From NCBI RefSeq assembly GCF_012272695.1, contig NZ_CP050902.1, positions 248,001-312,000 of the forward strand: DNA of 64,000 nucleotides, in the 5' to 3' direction. Numbering within the stretch: position 1 is the stretch's first letter; every line of letters begins with the position of its first letter. The position numbers and the translations under genes are program-made. The stretch comes from Nocardioides sp. JQ2195. Lineage in GTDB: Bacteria; Actinomycetota; Actinomycetes; Propionibacteriales; Nocardioidaceae. Positions 8,793 to 18,224 of the stretch are shown piece after piece. Below the pieces are notes generated by a model that was not told where the DNA came from, did not search any database, and was given only the letters and a program-made list of their open reading frames with translations.

Positions 8793-9698
8793 ATGCGGAA
8801 ACTCCTCGTCCTGGGCTTCGTCGGCCTCCTCGCCCAGCTGGTCGACGGCTCGCTCGGCATGGCCTACGGGGTCACGTCGTCCACCCTGTTGCTGGCCGCG
8901 GGTGTCGCACCCGCGGCCGCCTCGGCCGCAGTGCACTTCTCCGAGATCGGCACCTCACTCGTCTCTGGTGCCTCGCACGCGAAGTTCGGGAACGTCGACT
9001 GGCGCACCGTCGGGATCCTGGCCGTCCCCGGCTTCGTCGGGGCCTTCGCCGGGGCCACGTTCCTGGTCAGCCTCGACGGCGACGCGGCGAAGCCGATCGT
9101 CGGCGGGATCCTGCTGGCCCTCGGGGTCTACGTGATCTGGCGCTTCCTCGCCCTCGGGGGTCGCCGCCCGCAGTTCAAGGAACGCCCGTCCGTCGCCTTC
9201 CTCGCTCCGATGGGTCTCTTCGGCGGGGCGCTCGACGCCGTCGGCGGTGGCGGCTGGGGCCCCGTGGGCACCACCTCGCTGCTGTCCTCGGGCCGGTTGG
9301 AGCCACGCAAGGTGATCGGCTCCATCGACACCTCGGAGTTCGTCGTCGCGGTCGGTGGCTCGCTCGGCTTCATCATCGCCCTCGGCTCGTCCGGCATCGA
9401 GTGGGGCTACGCCGCCGCGCTCCTGGTCGGGGGCGTGATCGCCGCGCCCATCGCCGCGTGGCTGGTCCGGATCCTCCCGGCGCGGGTGCTCGGCGTTGCC
9501 GCCGGTGGCCTGATCGTGGTGACCAACGCCAAGACCATCCTCGAGTCCTCGGGTACTTCGGGCACGACGGTCTGGATCTCGGTGCTCGCGCTCTTCGTCG
9601 CCTGGGTCGCCGGACTGACCTGGGCGGTCAAGCAGGAGCGCCTCGCCCGTGTGCTCGACACGGACGAGGCACCCGGTCAGGTGTTGACCAACGCCTGA
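8793..9698 (+). CDS. TauE/SafE (TSUP) family membrane exporter
   Basis: ATG 8793 (MRKLLVLGFVGLLAQLVDGS) follows a purine-rich GGAAAGG site. The 301-residue product has about eight hydrophobic helices in two homologous halves. The paired TSUP motifs are GSLGMAYGVTSSTLLL near residue 14 and GGALDAVGGGGWGPVGTTSL near residue 145. The family exports sulfite, organosulfonates or related anions across the cytoplasmic membrane. Substrate choice cannot be read here, though an AT-rich, apparently regulated promoter precedes the gene. It stands alone as a unit, converging on the coiled-coil protein gene. Confidence 0.88.
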   Translation: MRKLLVLGFVGLLAQLVDGSLGMAYGVTSSTLLLAAGVAPAAASAAVHFSEIGTSLVSGASHAKFGNVDWRTVGILAVPGFVGAFAGATFLVSLDGDAAKPIVGGILLALGVYVIWRFLALGGRRPQFKERPSVAFLAPMGLFGGALDAVGGGGWGPVGTTSLLSSGRLEPRKVIGSIDTSEFVVAVGGSLGFIIALGSSGIEWGYAAALLVGGVIAAPIAAWLVRILPARVLGVAAGGLIVVTNAKTILESSGTSGTTVWISVLALFVAWVAGLTWAVKQERLARVLDTDEAPGQVLTNA

Positions 9699-9728
9699 TC
9701 GCAGCGTCGCAGGGCCCGGCCCCTGCGG

Positions 9729-10211
9729 TCAGCCGCGCAGCTCGGGGCCTCCGGAGTCGACGGTGCTTCCGTCTGCGCGGCGCACGCTGCCATCGGGGTA
9801 GGTCAGCGTGCCGTCCGCGTTGGTCACGGTGCCCTGGGGGTGTGCCTCCGGCGTGGTGGGCCGGTAGTCCTTCGACTTGACGTTGACGTCGGGATCCACC
9901 CGGTCCGCCTCGCGCACCCGCTGCTCGACGTCGGCCTGCTCGTGGGCCAGTGCCTGCTGCTTCTCGTGGGCCTGGGCTGCCGCCCGCTCGGCCTCGATCC
10001 TGCGCTGGTCGGCCTCTGCCTGGGCGGCTCGGGCCTCCTGGTCGGCCCCGTGGAGGCTGCTGGCGCGGGTCTGGGCGTCGGTGCGGAGCTCCTGTGCTCG
10101 TTCGCGGTCGTGCTGGGCCTTCTTGCGCTTGAGCAGTGATCCGATGAGAGCGATGAGGATCAGGGCGACAATGACTGCAACGACGATCCAGACGATGGTG
10201 CTGGTCTCCAT
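9729..10211 (-). CDS. Single-pass membrane protein with coiled-coil and DG-repeat tail
   Basis: Start METSTIVW at 10211 is chosen because the hydrophobic helix (about residues 5-27) follows directly; 38 extra in-frame upstream codons are not protein-like. The 160 residues comprise this N-terminal anchor, a KRKK stop-transfer patch, and a highly charged Ala/Glu/Gln coiled coil (about 32-105). A short tail repeats N-ADGT and YPDGSVRRADGS. No catalytic motif is seen. The upstream region is shared with the divergent hutH promoter. Function unknown. Confidence 0.7.
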   Translation of the reverse strand: METSTIVWIVVAVIVALILIALIGSLLKRKKAQHDRERAQELRTDAQTRASSLHGADQEARAAQAEADQRRIEAERAAAQAHEKQQALAHEQADVEQRVREADRVDPDVNVKSKDYRPTTPEAHPQGTVTNADGTLTYPDGSVRRADGSTVDSGGPELRG

Positions 10212-10290
10212 GGGGTTCCTCCAGTGTCGGGGTCCGTGGTGGGCATGCTGCTCAAGCCGGTGCCCGAAACCGGCCCGTTGATGAATTGCG

Positions 10291-10306
10291 GTCTCGCATC
10301 CGAGAC
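10291..10306. promoter_or_regulatory. Putative hut operator 1 (upstream of hutH)
   Basis: GTCTCGCATCCGAGAC is a palindrome with 6-bp perfect arms and a 4-base centre, 46 bases before the hutH start. A copy identical at 14 of 16 positions lies at 18846-18861 before the allC-hutF-hutI block, making a shared regulator likely. Confidence 0.65.
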
Positions 10307-10352
10307 AACAATGCCCACGAGCCACTGTTCACCCGCCGGCCCCGGGAGTTGG

Positions 10353-11921
10353 ATGGACGACATGGACAACGTTGCAGTCGGCCCCGGACCGGTCACCTTC
10401 GAAGAGCTCGTCGCCGTCACCCGCGGGGGTGCGGGTGTCACGCTCACGGACGAGGCGCAGGCAGCCATCGGCAAGGCCCGTGCGGTGGTCGAGGAGCTCG
10501 CGGCCGGGGCCACCCCGTCGTACGGCATCTCCACCGGGTTCGGGGCTCTCGCCACGCGCCACATCCCCACCGAGATGCGTGCCCAGCTGCAGAAGTCCCT
10601 GGTCCGGTCGCACGCCGCGGGGTCCGGGCCCGAGGTCGAGCGCGAGGTGACCCGGGGGCTGATGCTGCTGCGCCTCTCGACGCTGGCGACCGGTCACACC
10701 GGCATCCGCCTCGAGACCGCGCAGCTCCTGGCCGACGTGCTCACCCACGGCATCACGCCGGTGGTGCACGAACACGGATCGCTCGGCTGCTCGGGCGACC
10801 TGGCTCCGTTGAGCCACTGCGCGCTGGCGCTGATGGGGGAGGGTGACGTCCGCGACGCCGACGGCACCCTGGTGCCGGCCGCCGAGGCGTTGGCGGCCGC
10901 CGGGCTCACCCCGGTCGAGCTCGAGGCCAAGGAGGGCCTCGCGCTGATCAACGGCACCGACGGCATGCTCGGGATGCTGGTCATGGCGATCACCGACCTG
11001 CGCATGCTGCTGAAGACGGCGGACATCGCGGCCGCCATGTCGGTCGAGGGCCAGCTCGGCACCGACCGCGTCTTCGCCCCCGAGCTGCAGGCGATCCGAC
11101 CGCACCCGGGTCAGGCCGCTTCGGCCGCCAACCTGACCGCGCTGCTCAAGGACTCCGGCGTGGTCGCCTCGCACCGCGGCCTCCCCGGGGACGGGACACA
11201 GTGCAACCGGGTCCAGGACGCCTACTCGTTGCGCTGCTCCCCCCAGGTCCACGGGGGAGCCCGTGACACGGTCGAGCACGCCGCCACGGTGGCCGGGCGC
11301 GAGCTCGCCAGCGCCGTCGACAACCCGGTGGTGCTCGCTGACGAGGGGCGCGTCGAGTCGAACGGCAACTTCCACGGTGCCCCCGTCGCCTACGTGCTCG
11401 ACTTCCTCGCCATCGTCGCCGCCGACGTGGCCTCGATCAGCGAGCGCCGAACCGACCGCTTCCTCGACAAGGCCCGCAACCACGGGCTGAACCCGTTCCT
11501 GGCCGACGACCCCGGCGTCGACTCCGGTCACATGATCGCGCAGTACACCCAGGCCGCCGTAGTCTCCGAGCTCAAGCGCCTGGCCAACCCCGCCTCGGTC
11601 GACTCGATCCCCTCCAGCGCCATGCAGGAGGACCACGTGTCGATGGGCTGGTCGGCAGCGCGCAAGCTGCGCCGCTCGGTCGACGGGCTGTCCCGCGTCG
11701 TCGCGATCGAGGTGCTCACCGCTGCCCGCGCGCTCGACATGCGAGCTCCGCTCGAACCCTCGCCGGCCACGGCAGCCGTCGTACGCCTGTTGAGGTCCGA
11801 AGGCATCGAGGGCCCCGGGCCCGACCGCCACCTGTCACCCGAGATCGCCGCGGCCGTCTCGCTCGTCCAGTCCGGCGCCGTCCTGGCCGCCGCCGAAGAA
11901 GTGATCGGAGAACTCGCATGA
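10353..11921 (+). CDS. hutH: Histidine ammonia-lyase
   Basis: HutH converts L-histidine to urocanate and ammonia, the first step of histidine degradation in the cytoplasm. Start ATG 10353 (MDDMDNVAV) has a GGGAG site 5 bases upstream; ATG 10362 is a possible alternative. The 522-residue length is normal. YGISTGFG lies near residue 53. The MIO-forming triad is Cys146-Ser147-Gly148 in [14 protein letters not shown] rather than the commoner Ala-Ser-Gly; the PROSITE pattern for this family allows Cys there. NGTDGMLG and QEDHVSMGW segments are also intact. It overlaps hutU by 4 bases (ATGA), so the two are translationally coupled. A palindromic operator candidate lies at 10291. Confidence 0.95.
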   Translation: MDDMDNVAVGPGPVTFEELVAVTRGGAGVTLTDEAQAAIGKARAVVEELAAGATPSYGISTGFGALATRHIPTEMRAQLQKSLVRSHAAGSGPEVEREVTRGLMLLRLSTLATGHTGIRLETAQLLADVLTHGITPVVHEHGSLGCSGDLAPLSHCALALMGEGDVRDADGTLVPAAEALAAAGLTPVELEAKEGLALINGTDGMLGMLVMAITDLRMLLKTADIAAAMSVEGQLGTDRVFAPELQAIRPHPGQAASAANLTALLKDSGVVASHRGLPGDGTQCNRVQDAYSLRCSPQVHGGARDTVEHAATVAGRELASAVDNPVVLADEGRVESNGNFHGAPVAYVLDFLAIVAADVASISERRTDRFLDKARNHGLNPFLADDPGVDSGHMIAQYTQAAVVSELKRLANPASVDSIPSSAMQEDHVSMGWSAARKLRRSVDGLSRVVAIEVLTAARALDMRAPLEPSPATAAVVRLLRSEGIEGPGPDRHLSPEIAAAVSLVQSGAVLAAAEEVIGELA

Positions 11922-13705
11922 CCGAGAACCCGCGCCTGCCCATCCACGCCGCGACCGGCACCGAGCTGACCGCGAAGTCGTGGCAGACCGAGGCCCCGCT
12001 GCGGATGCTGATGAACAACCTGGACCCCGAGAACGCCGAGCGTCCGGAGGACCTCGTCGTCTACGGCGGCACCGGCAAGGCAGCCCGCAGCTGGGAGGCG
12101 TACGACGCCCTGGTCCGCACGCTGCGCACCCTCGAGGACGACGAGACCATGCTCGTGCAGTCCGGCAAGCCGGTCGGTGTCATGCGCACCAACGAATGGG
12201 CGCCGCGCGTGCTGATCGCCAACTCCAACCTGGTCGGGGACTGGGCCAACTGGGAGGAGTTCCGCAAGCTCGAGGACCTCGGTCTGACCATGTACGGCCA
12301 GATGACGGCGGGGTCCTGGATCTACATCGGCACCCAGGGCATCCTGCAGGGCACGTTCGAGACCTTCGCCGCGGTTGCGGAGAAGCTGGGTCGTGGATCC
12401 GAGATGGTCCCTGAGGACGCGAGGGACGAGCCGTCCCGAGGGGCGGTCGCTGACGCTCCCTCCTCGACCACCGGGGGCGGGACGCTGGCCGGCACGGTCA
12501 CCCTGACCGCCGGGCTCGGAGGCATGGGTGGTGCGCAGCCGCTCGCGGTCACGATGAACGACGGCGTCGCGATCTGCATCGAGTGCGACCAGTCCCGCAT
12601 CACCCGACGCATCGAGCACCGCTTCCTCGACGTGCAGGCCCGCGACCTCGACCACGCACTCGAGCTCGCCCTCGAGGCCCGCGACGCCCGCAAGCCGCTG
12701 TCCGTCGGTGTGCTCGGCAACGCCGCCGAGATGGTTCCCGACCTGCTGCAGCGCCACCTCGCCGTCAAGGACGACTACGGACGTGGCCTGATCGACATCG
12801 TCACCGACCAGACCTCGGCCCACGACCCGTTGTTCTACCTGCCGGTCGGCGTGCCCTTCGAGGAGTGGCAGACCCAGCGTGAGAGCGACCCGATCGGCTT
12901 CACCAAGGCCGCCCAGGCCGCGATGGCCGCGCACGTGCGGGCGATGGTGGAGTTCCAGGACGCCGGCGCCGAGGTCTTCGACTACGGCAACTCGATCCGC
13001 GACGAGGCCCGCAAGGGCGGCTACGACCGGGCGTTCGAGTTCCCCGGCTTCGTGCCGGCCTACATCCGGCCGCTGTTCTGCGCGGGCAAGGGGCCGTTCC
13101 GATGGGCAGCCCTCTCCGGGGACCCGGCCGACATCGCCGCCACCGACCGCGCCATCAAGGAGCTCTTCCCTGCTGACCAGAAGCCTGAGTACGCCCGCCT
13201 GCACAAGTGGCTCGACATGGCCGCCGAGCGGGTCTCGTTCCAGGGCCTGCCGGCGCGGATCTGCTGGTTGGGCTACGGCGACCGGCACCGCGCCGGCCTG
13301 AAGTTCAACGAGATGGTCGCCTCGGGTGAGCTCAAGGCGCCGATCGTGATCGGGCGCGACCACCTCGACTGCGGCTCGGTCGCCTCGCCCTACCGGGAGA
13401 CCGAGTCGATGAAGGACGGTTCCGACGCGATCGCCGACTGGGCCCTGCTCAACGCGTTGGTCAACACCGCGTCCGGTGCCAGCTGGGTCTCGATCCACCA
13501 CGGTGGCGGCGTCGGCATGGGACGCTCGATCCACGCCGGTCAGGTGTGCGTCGCCGACGGCACCGACCTGGCCGCCGCGAAGATCGAACGGGTGCTGACC
13601 AACGACCCGGGGATGGGCGTGATCCGCCACGTCGATGCCGGCTACGACCTCGCCTCCGAGGTGGCCGCGGAGCGCGGCGTACGGATTCCGATGCAGGAGA
13701 GCTGA
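11918..13705 (+). CDS. hutU: Urocanate hydratase carrying an in-frame repeat insertion
   Basis: HutU hydrates urocanate to imidazolonepropionate using tightly bound NAD+. The 595-residue product has the usual start ([19 protein letters not shown]), the NAD-binding [16 protein letters not shown] segment near residue 200, and the [11 protein letters not shown] stretch near 530. It is about 30-40 residues longer than typical urocanases. Between AEKL (residue 157) and GTLAG lies an Arg/Pro/Ser-rich insert of about 30 residues that looks foreign to the family. It is encoded by a repeat element also present inside the mannosidase gene at 45.7 kb. The insert falls before the Gly-rich loop and may be tolerated as a surface loop. 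Strong hairpin 13805-13839 follows the stop. Confidence 0.93.
   Translation: MTENPRLPIHAATGTELTAKSWQTEAPLRMLMNNLDPENAERPEDLVVYGGTGKAARSWEAYDALVRTLRTLEDDETMLVQSGKPVGVMRTNEWAPRVLIANSNLVGDWANWEEFRKLEDLGLTMYGQMTAGSWIYIGTQGILQGTFETFAAVAEKLGRGSEMVPEDARDEPSRGAVADAPSSTTGGGTLAGTVTLTAGLGGMGGAQPLAVTMNDGVAICIECDQSRITRRIEHRFLDVQARDLDHALELALEARDARKPLSVGVLGNAAEMVPDLLQRHLAVKDDYGRGLIDIVTDQTSAHDPLFYLPVGVPFEEWQTQRESDPIGFTKAAQAAMAAHVRAMVEFQDAGAEVFDYGNSIRDEARKGGYDRAFEFPGFVPAYIRPLFCAGKGPFRWAALSGDPADIAATDRAIKELFPADQKPEYARLHKWLDMAAERVSFQGLPARICWLGYGDRHRAGLKFNEMVASGELKAPIVIGRDHLDCGSVASPYRETESMKDGSDAIADWALLNALVNTASGASWVSIHHGGGVGMGRSIHAGQVCVADGTDLAAAKIERVLTNDPGMGVIRHVDAGYDLASEVAAERGVRIPMQES
12405..12473. repeat. REP/REPIN-like element, copy inside hutU
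   Basis: Bases 12444-12473 match 28 of 30 positions of 45708-45737 in the mannosidase gene. The neighbouring bases form small stems: GTCCCT/AGGGAC around 12407-12425 and GGGACG/CGTCCC around 12423-12436. The element is open in the hutU frame and explains the extra ~30 residues of the protein. Outer edges are approximate. Confidence 0.7.
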
Positions 13706-13804
13706 ACCGCAGCACCCACCAGGATGGCGGCGTGAACCACTGCCACGGGGTCCTTCCGCGGCTCCCCGAGCTGGTGGTGGATCCCCGAGCAGGATCACCA
13801 CGTC

Positions 13805-13839
13805 GGAGGATTTCGTGCACCACGTGCGTGAAATCCTCC
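13805..13839. terminator. Strong hairpin between convergent hutU and DUF1992 genes
   Basis: Arms GGAGGATTTCGTGCAC and GTGCGTGAAATCCTCC pair at 14 of 16 positions around a 3-base loop. Its location between two convergent stops fits a bidirectional terminator. No long T-run is present. Confidence 0.7.
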
Positions 13840-13847
13840 ACTGTCAG

Positions 13848-14396
13848 TCAGTCCCGCCTGCGGCGCCACCAGCGTGGCCGGGCCAGGTCGGCTTCGCGCC
13901 GGCGGGCCGCGGCGGCCTCCCGCCTGGCCGTTCGCCGGTCACGCCAGGCCGCGACCTCGGCCTCGACGTCACGCGTGGGCGTGATCACCGGTGGGCCGCC
14001 CTCGAGCTGTCGGCGGGCGTTGACGATGCGGCGGTTGAAGTCCTCGAGCACGTCGCGCACCTGCTTCTCACCGGCCTGGCGGTCGAGAAGCGCATCGAGC
14101 TCGAGGTCCTCCTTGCGCAGGGCCATGGCCGGTGGGAGCACGGAGATCTTCTCGCGCTCGACCATCTTCTTGAGCCACCAGTCGGGGTCGTGGTGCTCCC
14201 CGAGGTCGTCGATCGGCTTGCCGGCGCCCGGCAGGTCATCGAACTCGCCGCGCTCCATCGCCTGCTTGACCTGGAGGTCGACCCAGAGGTGCTGCTGGGC
14301 GATCCGCGCGCTGGCGGCTGCCTTGCTGTCGGGCGAGCCTGGGTTCTTCTGGCCGGGGCCCTTCTCGTCCACGTCCTTGCTCTCCGGCATCGACAT
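13848..14396 (-). CDS. DUF1992 (DnaJC28-like) protein
   Basis: Start ATG 14396 (MSMPESKDVDEKG) follows a good GAGGAG site; 34 upstream in-frame codons are dismissed. The 182-residue protein has a charged N-terminus. The DUF1992 core lies at about residues 30-115: QQHLWVDLQVKQAMERGEFD, then LPGAGKPID, and DPDWWLKKM. A long Arg/Ala-rich helical tail ends in WWRRRRD. This domain also occurs in the eukaryotic DnaJ homologue DNAJC28, but no J domain is present here. The biochemical role is unknown. It converges on hutU across a strong hairpin. Confidence 0.85.
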   Translation of the reverse strand: MSMPESKDVDEKGPGQKNPGSPDSKAAASARIAQQHLWVDLQVKQAMERGEFDDLPGAGKPIDDLGEHHDPDWWLKKMVEREKISVLPPAMALRKEDLELDALLDRQAGEKQVRDVLEDFNRRIVNARRQLEGGPPVITPTRDVEAEVAAWRDRRTARREAAAARRREADLARPRWWRRRRD

Positions 14397-14522
14397 CAAC
14401 TCCTCGCGCTCGGAGGTGTCTGTCCAGATTATCCGGCCGATGGGCGACCAGGTTTCACCCGATGACCGAGTGGGAAGACCTCCTTCGGGAGTGAGCACGG
14501 CTCCCCGGTGGCCTCCCGGGCG

Positions 14523-15383
14523 TCACCGGGGACGGGCCGTGCGCAGCACGAGGCCCAGCACGATCCGGAGCACCAGCACGGCACCGGCCACGATCGCGGC
14601 GACCCACAGGGTGGTCCAGAGTGGGTGAAGGACGACGTCCCAGACCGCCTGGGCGAGTGGTCCGTCCGGGCTGCGTTCGGTGACCAGCTGCCTGGCCAGG
14701 ACGAGGCCGGCGGCCAGGATCCCCAAGGTGAGCAGGGATCCGATCGCCAGGTGGCCGAGCGCAGCGACCCGTCGGCGGGCCAGCAGCAGCACGATCACGA
14801 CCAGGGCGATCCAGGTCACCGGCAGCCAGAAGCCCAGCGCAGCAAGCAACTGGTAGCCGCCGCGCGCCTGCTCGAGGTCGCTGGTCTTCATCAGCGGGAT
14901 GGAGGCATCGAGGTCGTTGACCTCGGCGGGGGTCGCGATCCCGTTGGCATCCAGCTGGTCCACGAGCCTCGAGACCAGCGGGCCCAGGTCGACGCTGACC
15001 ACGCCATCAGCCGTGTCCACGCGGGAGCTGTTGTCCTCGAGGACGGCGATCACCTGTTCGTGCACCTGCCGGTTGCCGTCGGCCCAAGCTGTCCGGAACC
15101 GCTCGCTCTCGATCACCCGGCGGATGGCGGCATCGATCTGGCTGGTCTGCTGCCCGGCCAGCGGCGTGGTGGCCATCGCGCGGACGGCGACGACCTTGAG
15201 CTCCTTGCGGACGGCGGTCAGGACCGCCCGGTCGGACGCGAGGGGCGTCACCGTCTCGACGTACTCATCGGTGTCGCTGACGGTCGTCGCTGTCCAGCTC
15301 GAGACCAGGGCCAACGGGAGGAGCACGCACGCGACCAGGACGAGGAGGAACGAGAGCGGACCCGGCAGGCGGGGGAGGTGCAT
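14523..15383 (-). CDS. Four-TM membrane protein with large extracytoplasmic loop
   Basis: ATG 15383 overlaps the stop of the preceding MFS gene (TGATG), so translation is coupled. The 286 residues start MHLPRLPGPLSFLLVLVACV with one helix at about 9-30. A polar outside loop of about 150 residues follows (TATTVSDTDEYVETVTPLAS near 31), then three helices near 185-205, 212-235 and 255-280. This loop-plus-helices layout is common among actinobacterial conserved membrane proteins of unknown role. The link to the upstream transporter is suggested only by the coupling. Confidence 0.75.
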   Translation of the reverse strand: MHLPRLPGPLSFLLVLVACVLLPLALVSSWTATTVSDTDEYVETVTPLASDRAVLTAVRKELKVVAVRAMATTPLAGQQTSQIDAAIRRVIESERFRTAWADGNRQVHEQVIAVLEDNSSRVDTADGVVSVDLGPLVSRLVDQLDANGIATPAEVNDLDASIPLMKTSDLEQARGGYQLLAALGFWLPVTWIALVVIVLLLARRRVAALGHLAIGSLLTLGILAAGLVLARQLVTERSPDGPLAQAVWDVVLHPLWTTLWVAAIVAGAVLVLRIVLGLVLRTARPR

Positions 15384-16825
15384 CAAGCGGTTCCTTCGGT
15401 GGGGTCGGGCTTCGGGAGCACCAGCAGGGCAACGGCTGCGACCATGGCCGCGGCGGCGCAGACCGCCCAGACTGTCAGATAGCCGCCGAGTGCTGCGTGT
15501 CCCTCGCTGGGGTCCTCCAGGGAACCTGTCGCGGACAGGGCGATCGCGAAGACGGCCGAGGCGATGGCCCCGCCGACCGTCTTGGTGGCGTTGGTCATCC
15601 CGGTGGCGAATCCGGTGCGCTCTGCGGGTGCGGCGTCCGCGGCCGCCGCGGGTAGGGCTGCGACCAGCGCGCCCGACCCGAGCCCGGCGATGCCCATGTT
15701 GACCAGCGCCTGCACCGTCGAGTCGTGGAACGGCAGGAACAGGCCGTAGCCCAGCGCGACGAGCAGGCAGCCGGTGATCAACGCCCCCCGTGGTCCGACC
15801 AGTCGGGCGGCGAGGGGCAGTGACAGTGCGCCGACGACGAGCGTGATCACGTAGAGCGCGATCAACGTCGACACGAACCCGGCCCCCGCGCCGAGGCCGT
15901 AGCCGACCTCGTCCGGGTCGGTGCGGGCGAACGTGGACAGCGGGATCTGTGCACCGAGGACCGACATGCCGAACAGGAACGCGGTCAGCTGGATCGGCCA
16001 CTGGCGCGACTCCGCGAAGAGGCGGACGTCGATCAGCGGCTCGGCCAGACGGGCCTCGAAGCGGACGAACGGAACGAGACTGAGCAACCCGGCCACGATC
16101 AGGCCCCACGCCAAGAGGCTCTCGGCGCCCTGCAGGCGGATCGCGATCAGGCCGCCCATGACCAGCCCGAGGGTGAGGGTGATCAACCCGAGGCCGGGCA
16201 GGTCGACCCCGCCCGTCGACGCACCGCGCACGTCCTCGATGCCGAAGAAGATGACGAAGAAGCAGGCGGTCACCACGATCGCGGGCAGGGTCAGCAGGAA
16301 CGTCATGGACGTCGCCTCGACCAGGGCACCGCTGGTCACCGCACCGATGATCACGCCGATCTCCAGGGCGGCGACGAGGAACGCCGCTGCCCGGCGGGTG
16401 AGCAGTGCCTGCTGGCCGCTCGCGGCGGTGCGGCGGTGGATGATCGCGATCTCGAGCGGCAACCACACGACGTACGCCCCCTGGAGCGCCCAGCCGATCA
16501 GGAACGTGGTGAACGACGGTGCGAAGGCCAGCATCCAGGAGCCGAGGGCGGTCACCGCGGTCGAGATGAGCAGCACGTTGCGGTGCCCGATGAGGTCGCC
16601 GAGGCGGGCCAGCAACGGAACGACCAGGGCGGAGAGAATCAGCTGGGCTGCCTCGAACCAGTTGACGTCGGCGTCGCGGATGCCGAGGTGGTCGGCGATG
16701 TCGCTGAAGATCGGGGTGTAGTAGCCCTGCAGGACCCCGCTGGCGAGCTCGACGCAGACCAGGAACCCGACGATCGCCCAGAGCCCGGGAACGGCCGGAC
16801 TCCTGCGCTCCTCCGTCGCGGTCAT
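15383..16825 (-). CDS. MFS transporter (14-TM drug-efflux type)
   Basis: 480 residues with about 14 hydrophobic helices. The loop 2-3 motif LARLGDLIGHRNVLL is near residue 70 and GSGALVAALPAAAADAAP near 385. The overall plan matches the DHA2/EmrB-QacA drug:proton antiporters. Substrate unknown. The start overlaps the stop of the M20 peptidase gene by 4 bases (16822-16825) and its own stop overlaps the next gene. M20 peptidase, MFS and the four-TM protein therefore form one coupled operon. A peptidase feeding a transporter, or efflux of its products, is possible but not shown. Confidence 0.85.
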   Translation of the reverse strand: MTATEERRSPAVPGLWAIVGFLVCVELASGVLQGYYTPIFSDIADHLGIRDADVNWFEAAQLILSALVVPLLARLGDLIGHRNVLLISTAVTALGSWMLAFAPSFTTFLIGWALQGAYVVWLPLEIAIIHRRTAASGQQALLTRRAAAFLVAALEIGVIIGAVTSGALVEATSMTFLLTLPAIVVTACFFVIFFGIEDVRGASTGGVDLPGLGLITLTLGLVMGGLIAIRLQGAESLLAWGLIVAGLLSLVPFVRFEARLAEPLIDVRLFAESRQWPIQLTAFLFGMSVLGAQIPLSTFARTDPDEVGYGLGAGAGFVSTLIALYVITLVVGALSLPLAARLVGPRGALITGCLLVALGYGLFLPFHDSTVQALVNMGIAGLGSGALVAALPAAAADAAPAERTGFATGMTNATKTVGGAIASAVFAIALSATGSLEDPSEGHAALGGYLTVWAVCAAAAMVAAVALLVLPKPDPTEGTA

Positions 16826-18150
16826 CTGATTCCCTCGACCAGTCGGCGATAGAAGTCGATGCCCTCGAGGTAGTCGTCGACCCCGATCCGTTCGTCGTAG
16901 CTGTGGATGGACTCGCGTTGCGCCCTGGTCATCCGGAACGGTGCGAACCGGTAGACCCGCGGGCAGATCGCGGTGAAGAAGCGGGAGTCGGTGGCGCCCA
17001 TCATCACGTAGGGCGTGGCCACCGCGTCGGGGAACGTCTCCGCGATCGCTGACTCGAGCAGGCGGAACGCGTCGTCGTCGGTGGGGGACAGCGGGCTCGG
17101 CTCGTTGCTCTCGACGATGTCGACCTGCACCCGCTTGTCGTTGACCACCGAGCGGATCCGCTCGACCACGCCGGCCACGGTGTCACCGACCATGATCCGC
17201 ACGTTGATCCCGGCGGTGGCGTGCGATGCGATCACGTTGTTGGCCGGCGAGCCGGTGAGCGTGGTGACCACGGTCGTCGTGCGCGTCATCGCGGCCGACT
17301 CGGGTCCGGCGGCGACCAGTGCCCTGGCCAGGGCCGGCTTGAGCCGCACGACGTTGCGTGCGATCGGGCGCAACGGCAGCGGGAGGTGGTCGGCCAGACG
17401 GCGGAACATCTCGATCGTCGGCTCCGGGACCGAGCTGGGGAACGGGCTCTGGTCCAGGCGCAGGATGGCGCGCGCCAGTCGGGCGGTGGTGTCCATCCTC
17501 GTCGGCATGCTGGCGTGGCCGCCGCGACCCTCGACGCTGAGCCGGACGTTGGTGATGCCCTTCTCGGTGACTCCGATGACGGCCAGGGGTGGCTTCACGC
17601 CGGGGAACGCGTCATGTGCGACGGCACCGCCCTCGTCGAGCACCATCCACGGCTCGACCCCTTGCTCCTTCAGCATCTCGACGGCTGCGGGAGCGGCCTC
17701 TCCCATCACCTCCTCGTCGCAGCCGAAGCTCAGCCAGACGTCCTGCTCGGGAGTGAAGTCGCGCTCGAGGAGCTGCTCGACGGCCTCGCAGATCCCGGCC
17801 AGGCAACCCTTGTCGTCGAGGGTGCCGCGGCCCCAGAGGATCCCGTCGTGGACCTCGGCGCCGAAGGCGGGGTGCTGCCAGGTGTCGGTCTCCTCGACCG
17901 GGACGACGTCGATGTGTGCCATCAGCACGAGGGGCTTCGTGTCGCTCCGTCCACGCCAGTGGAAGAGCATCCCGTGCTCGTGGACAGCGGTCTTCGCCAG
18001 GTGCGCGTGCAGCAGCGGAAAGCTCTCCTCGAGCTGGTGCGCGAACGCCCGGAACGGTGCCGGGTCGATCCGGTCGCGATCCGCGTGGGAGACCGTCGGG
18101 ATCCGGATCAGTGCCTGGAGTCGCTCGATCGGTGTGGTGGGGCGGGCCAT
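16822..18150 (-). CDS. M20 family zinc peptidase (carboxypeptidase S-like)
   Basis: 442 residues with all M20 landmarks. LMAHIDVVPVE near residue 75 gives the first zinc His and the Asp beside it, and WGRGTLDDKG near 107 gives the bridging Asp. GCDEEVMG near 145 gives the catalytic Glu pair, followed by a dimerisation insert (GGHASMPT near 213) and a late metal His (ESIHSYDERIG). The ordering and length fit the CPS1/YgeY branch acting on dipeptides or N-acyl amino acids. No signal peptide, so cytoplasmic. First gene of a coupled three-gene unit with an MFS transporter. It lies just downstream of a strong hairpin that isolates it from the nitroreductase-like gene. Confidence 0.88.
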   Translation of the reverse strand: MARPTTPIERLQALIRIPTVSHADRDRIDPAPFRAFAHQLEESFPLLHAHLAKTAVHEHGMLFHWRGRSDTKPLVLMAHIDVVPVEETDTWQHPAFGAEVHDGILWGRGTLDDKGCLAGICEAVEQLLERDFTPEQDVWLSFGCDEEVMGEAAPAAVEMLKEQGVEPWMVLDEGGAVAHDAFPGVKPPLAVIGVTEKGITNVRLSVEGRGGHASMPTRMDTTARLARAILRLDQSPFPSSVPEPTIEMFRRLADHLPLPLRPIARNVVRLKPALARALVAAGPESAAMTRTTTVVTTLTGSPANNVIASHATAGINVRIMVGDTVAGVVERIRSVVNDKRVQVDIVESNEPSPLSPTDDDAFRLLESAIAETFPDAVATPYVMMGATDSRFFTAICPRVYRFAPFRMTRAQRESIHSYDERIGVDDYLEGIDFYRRLVEGIR

Positions 18151-18181
18151 GCGGCGACCCTAGACCGGGGGAGCACACAAG

Positions 18182-18220
18182 CGCGTGGAGTGCTGTCACC
18201 CGGTGACAGCACTCCACGCG
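18182..18220 (-). terminator. Perfect 19-bp hairpin downstream of the nitroreductase-like gene
   Basis: CGCGTGGAGTGCTGTCACC and its exact reverse complement are separated by a single C. The hairpin starts 4 bases after the nitroreductase stop and ends about 30 bases before the next minus-strand gene. It is one of the strongest stems in the window and is read as the intrinsic terminator. Confidence 0.75.
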
Positions 18221-18224
18221 GATG

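Noticed and set aside
10788-10796. HutH active-site loss
   Set aside because: Cys in place of Ala in the MIO triad is within the known family pattern; Ser and Gly are intact.
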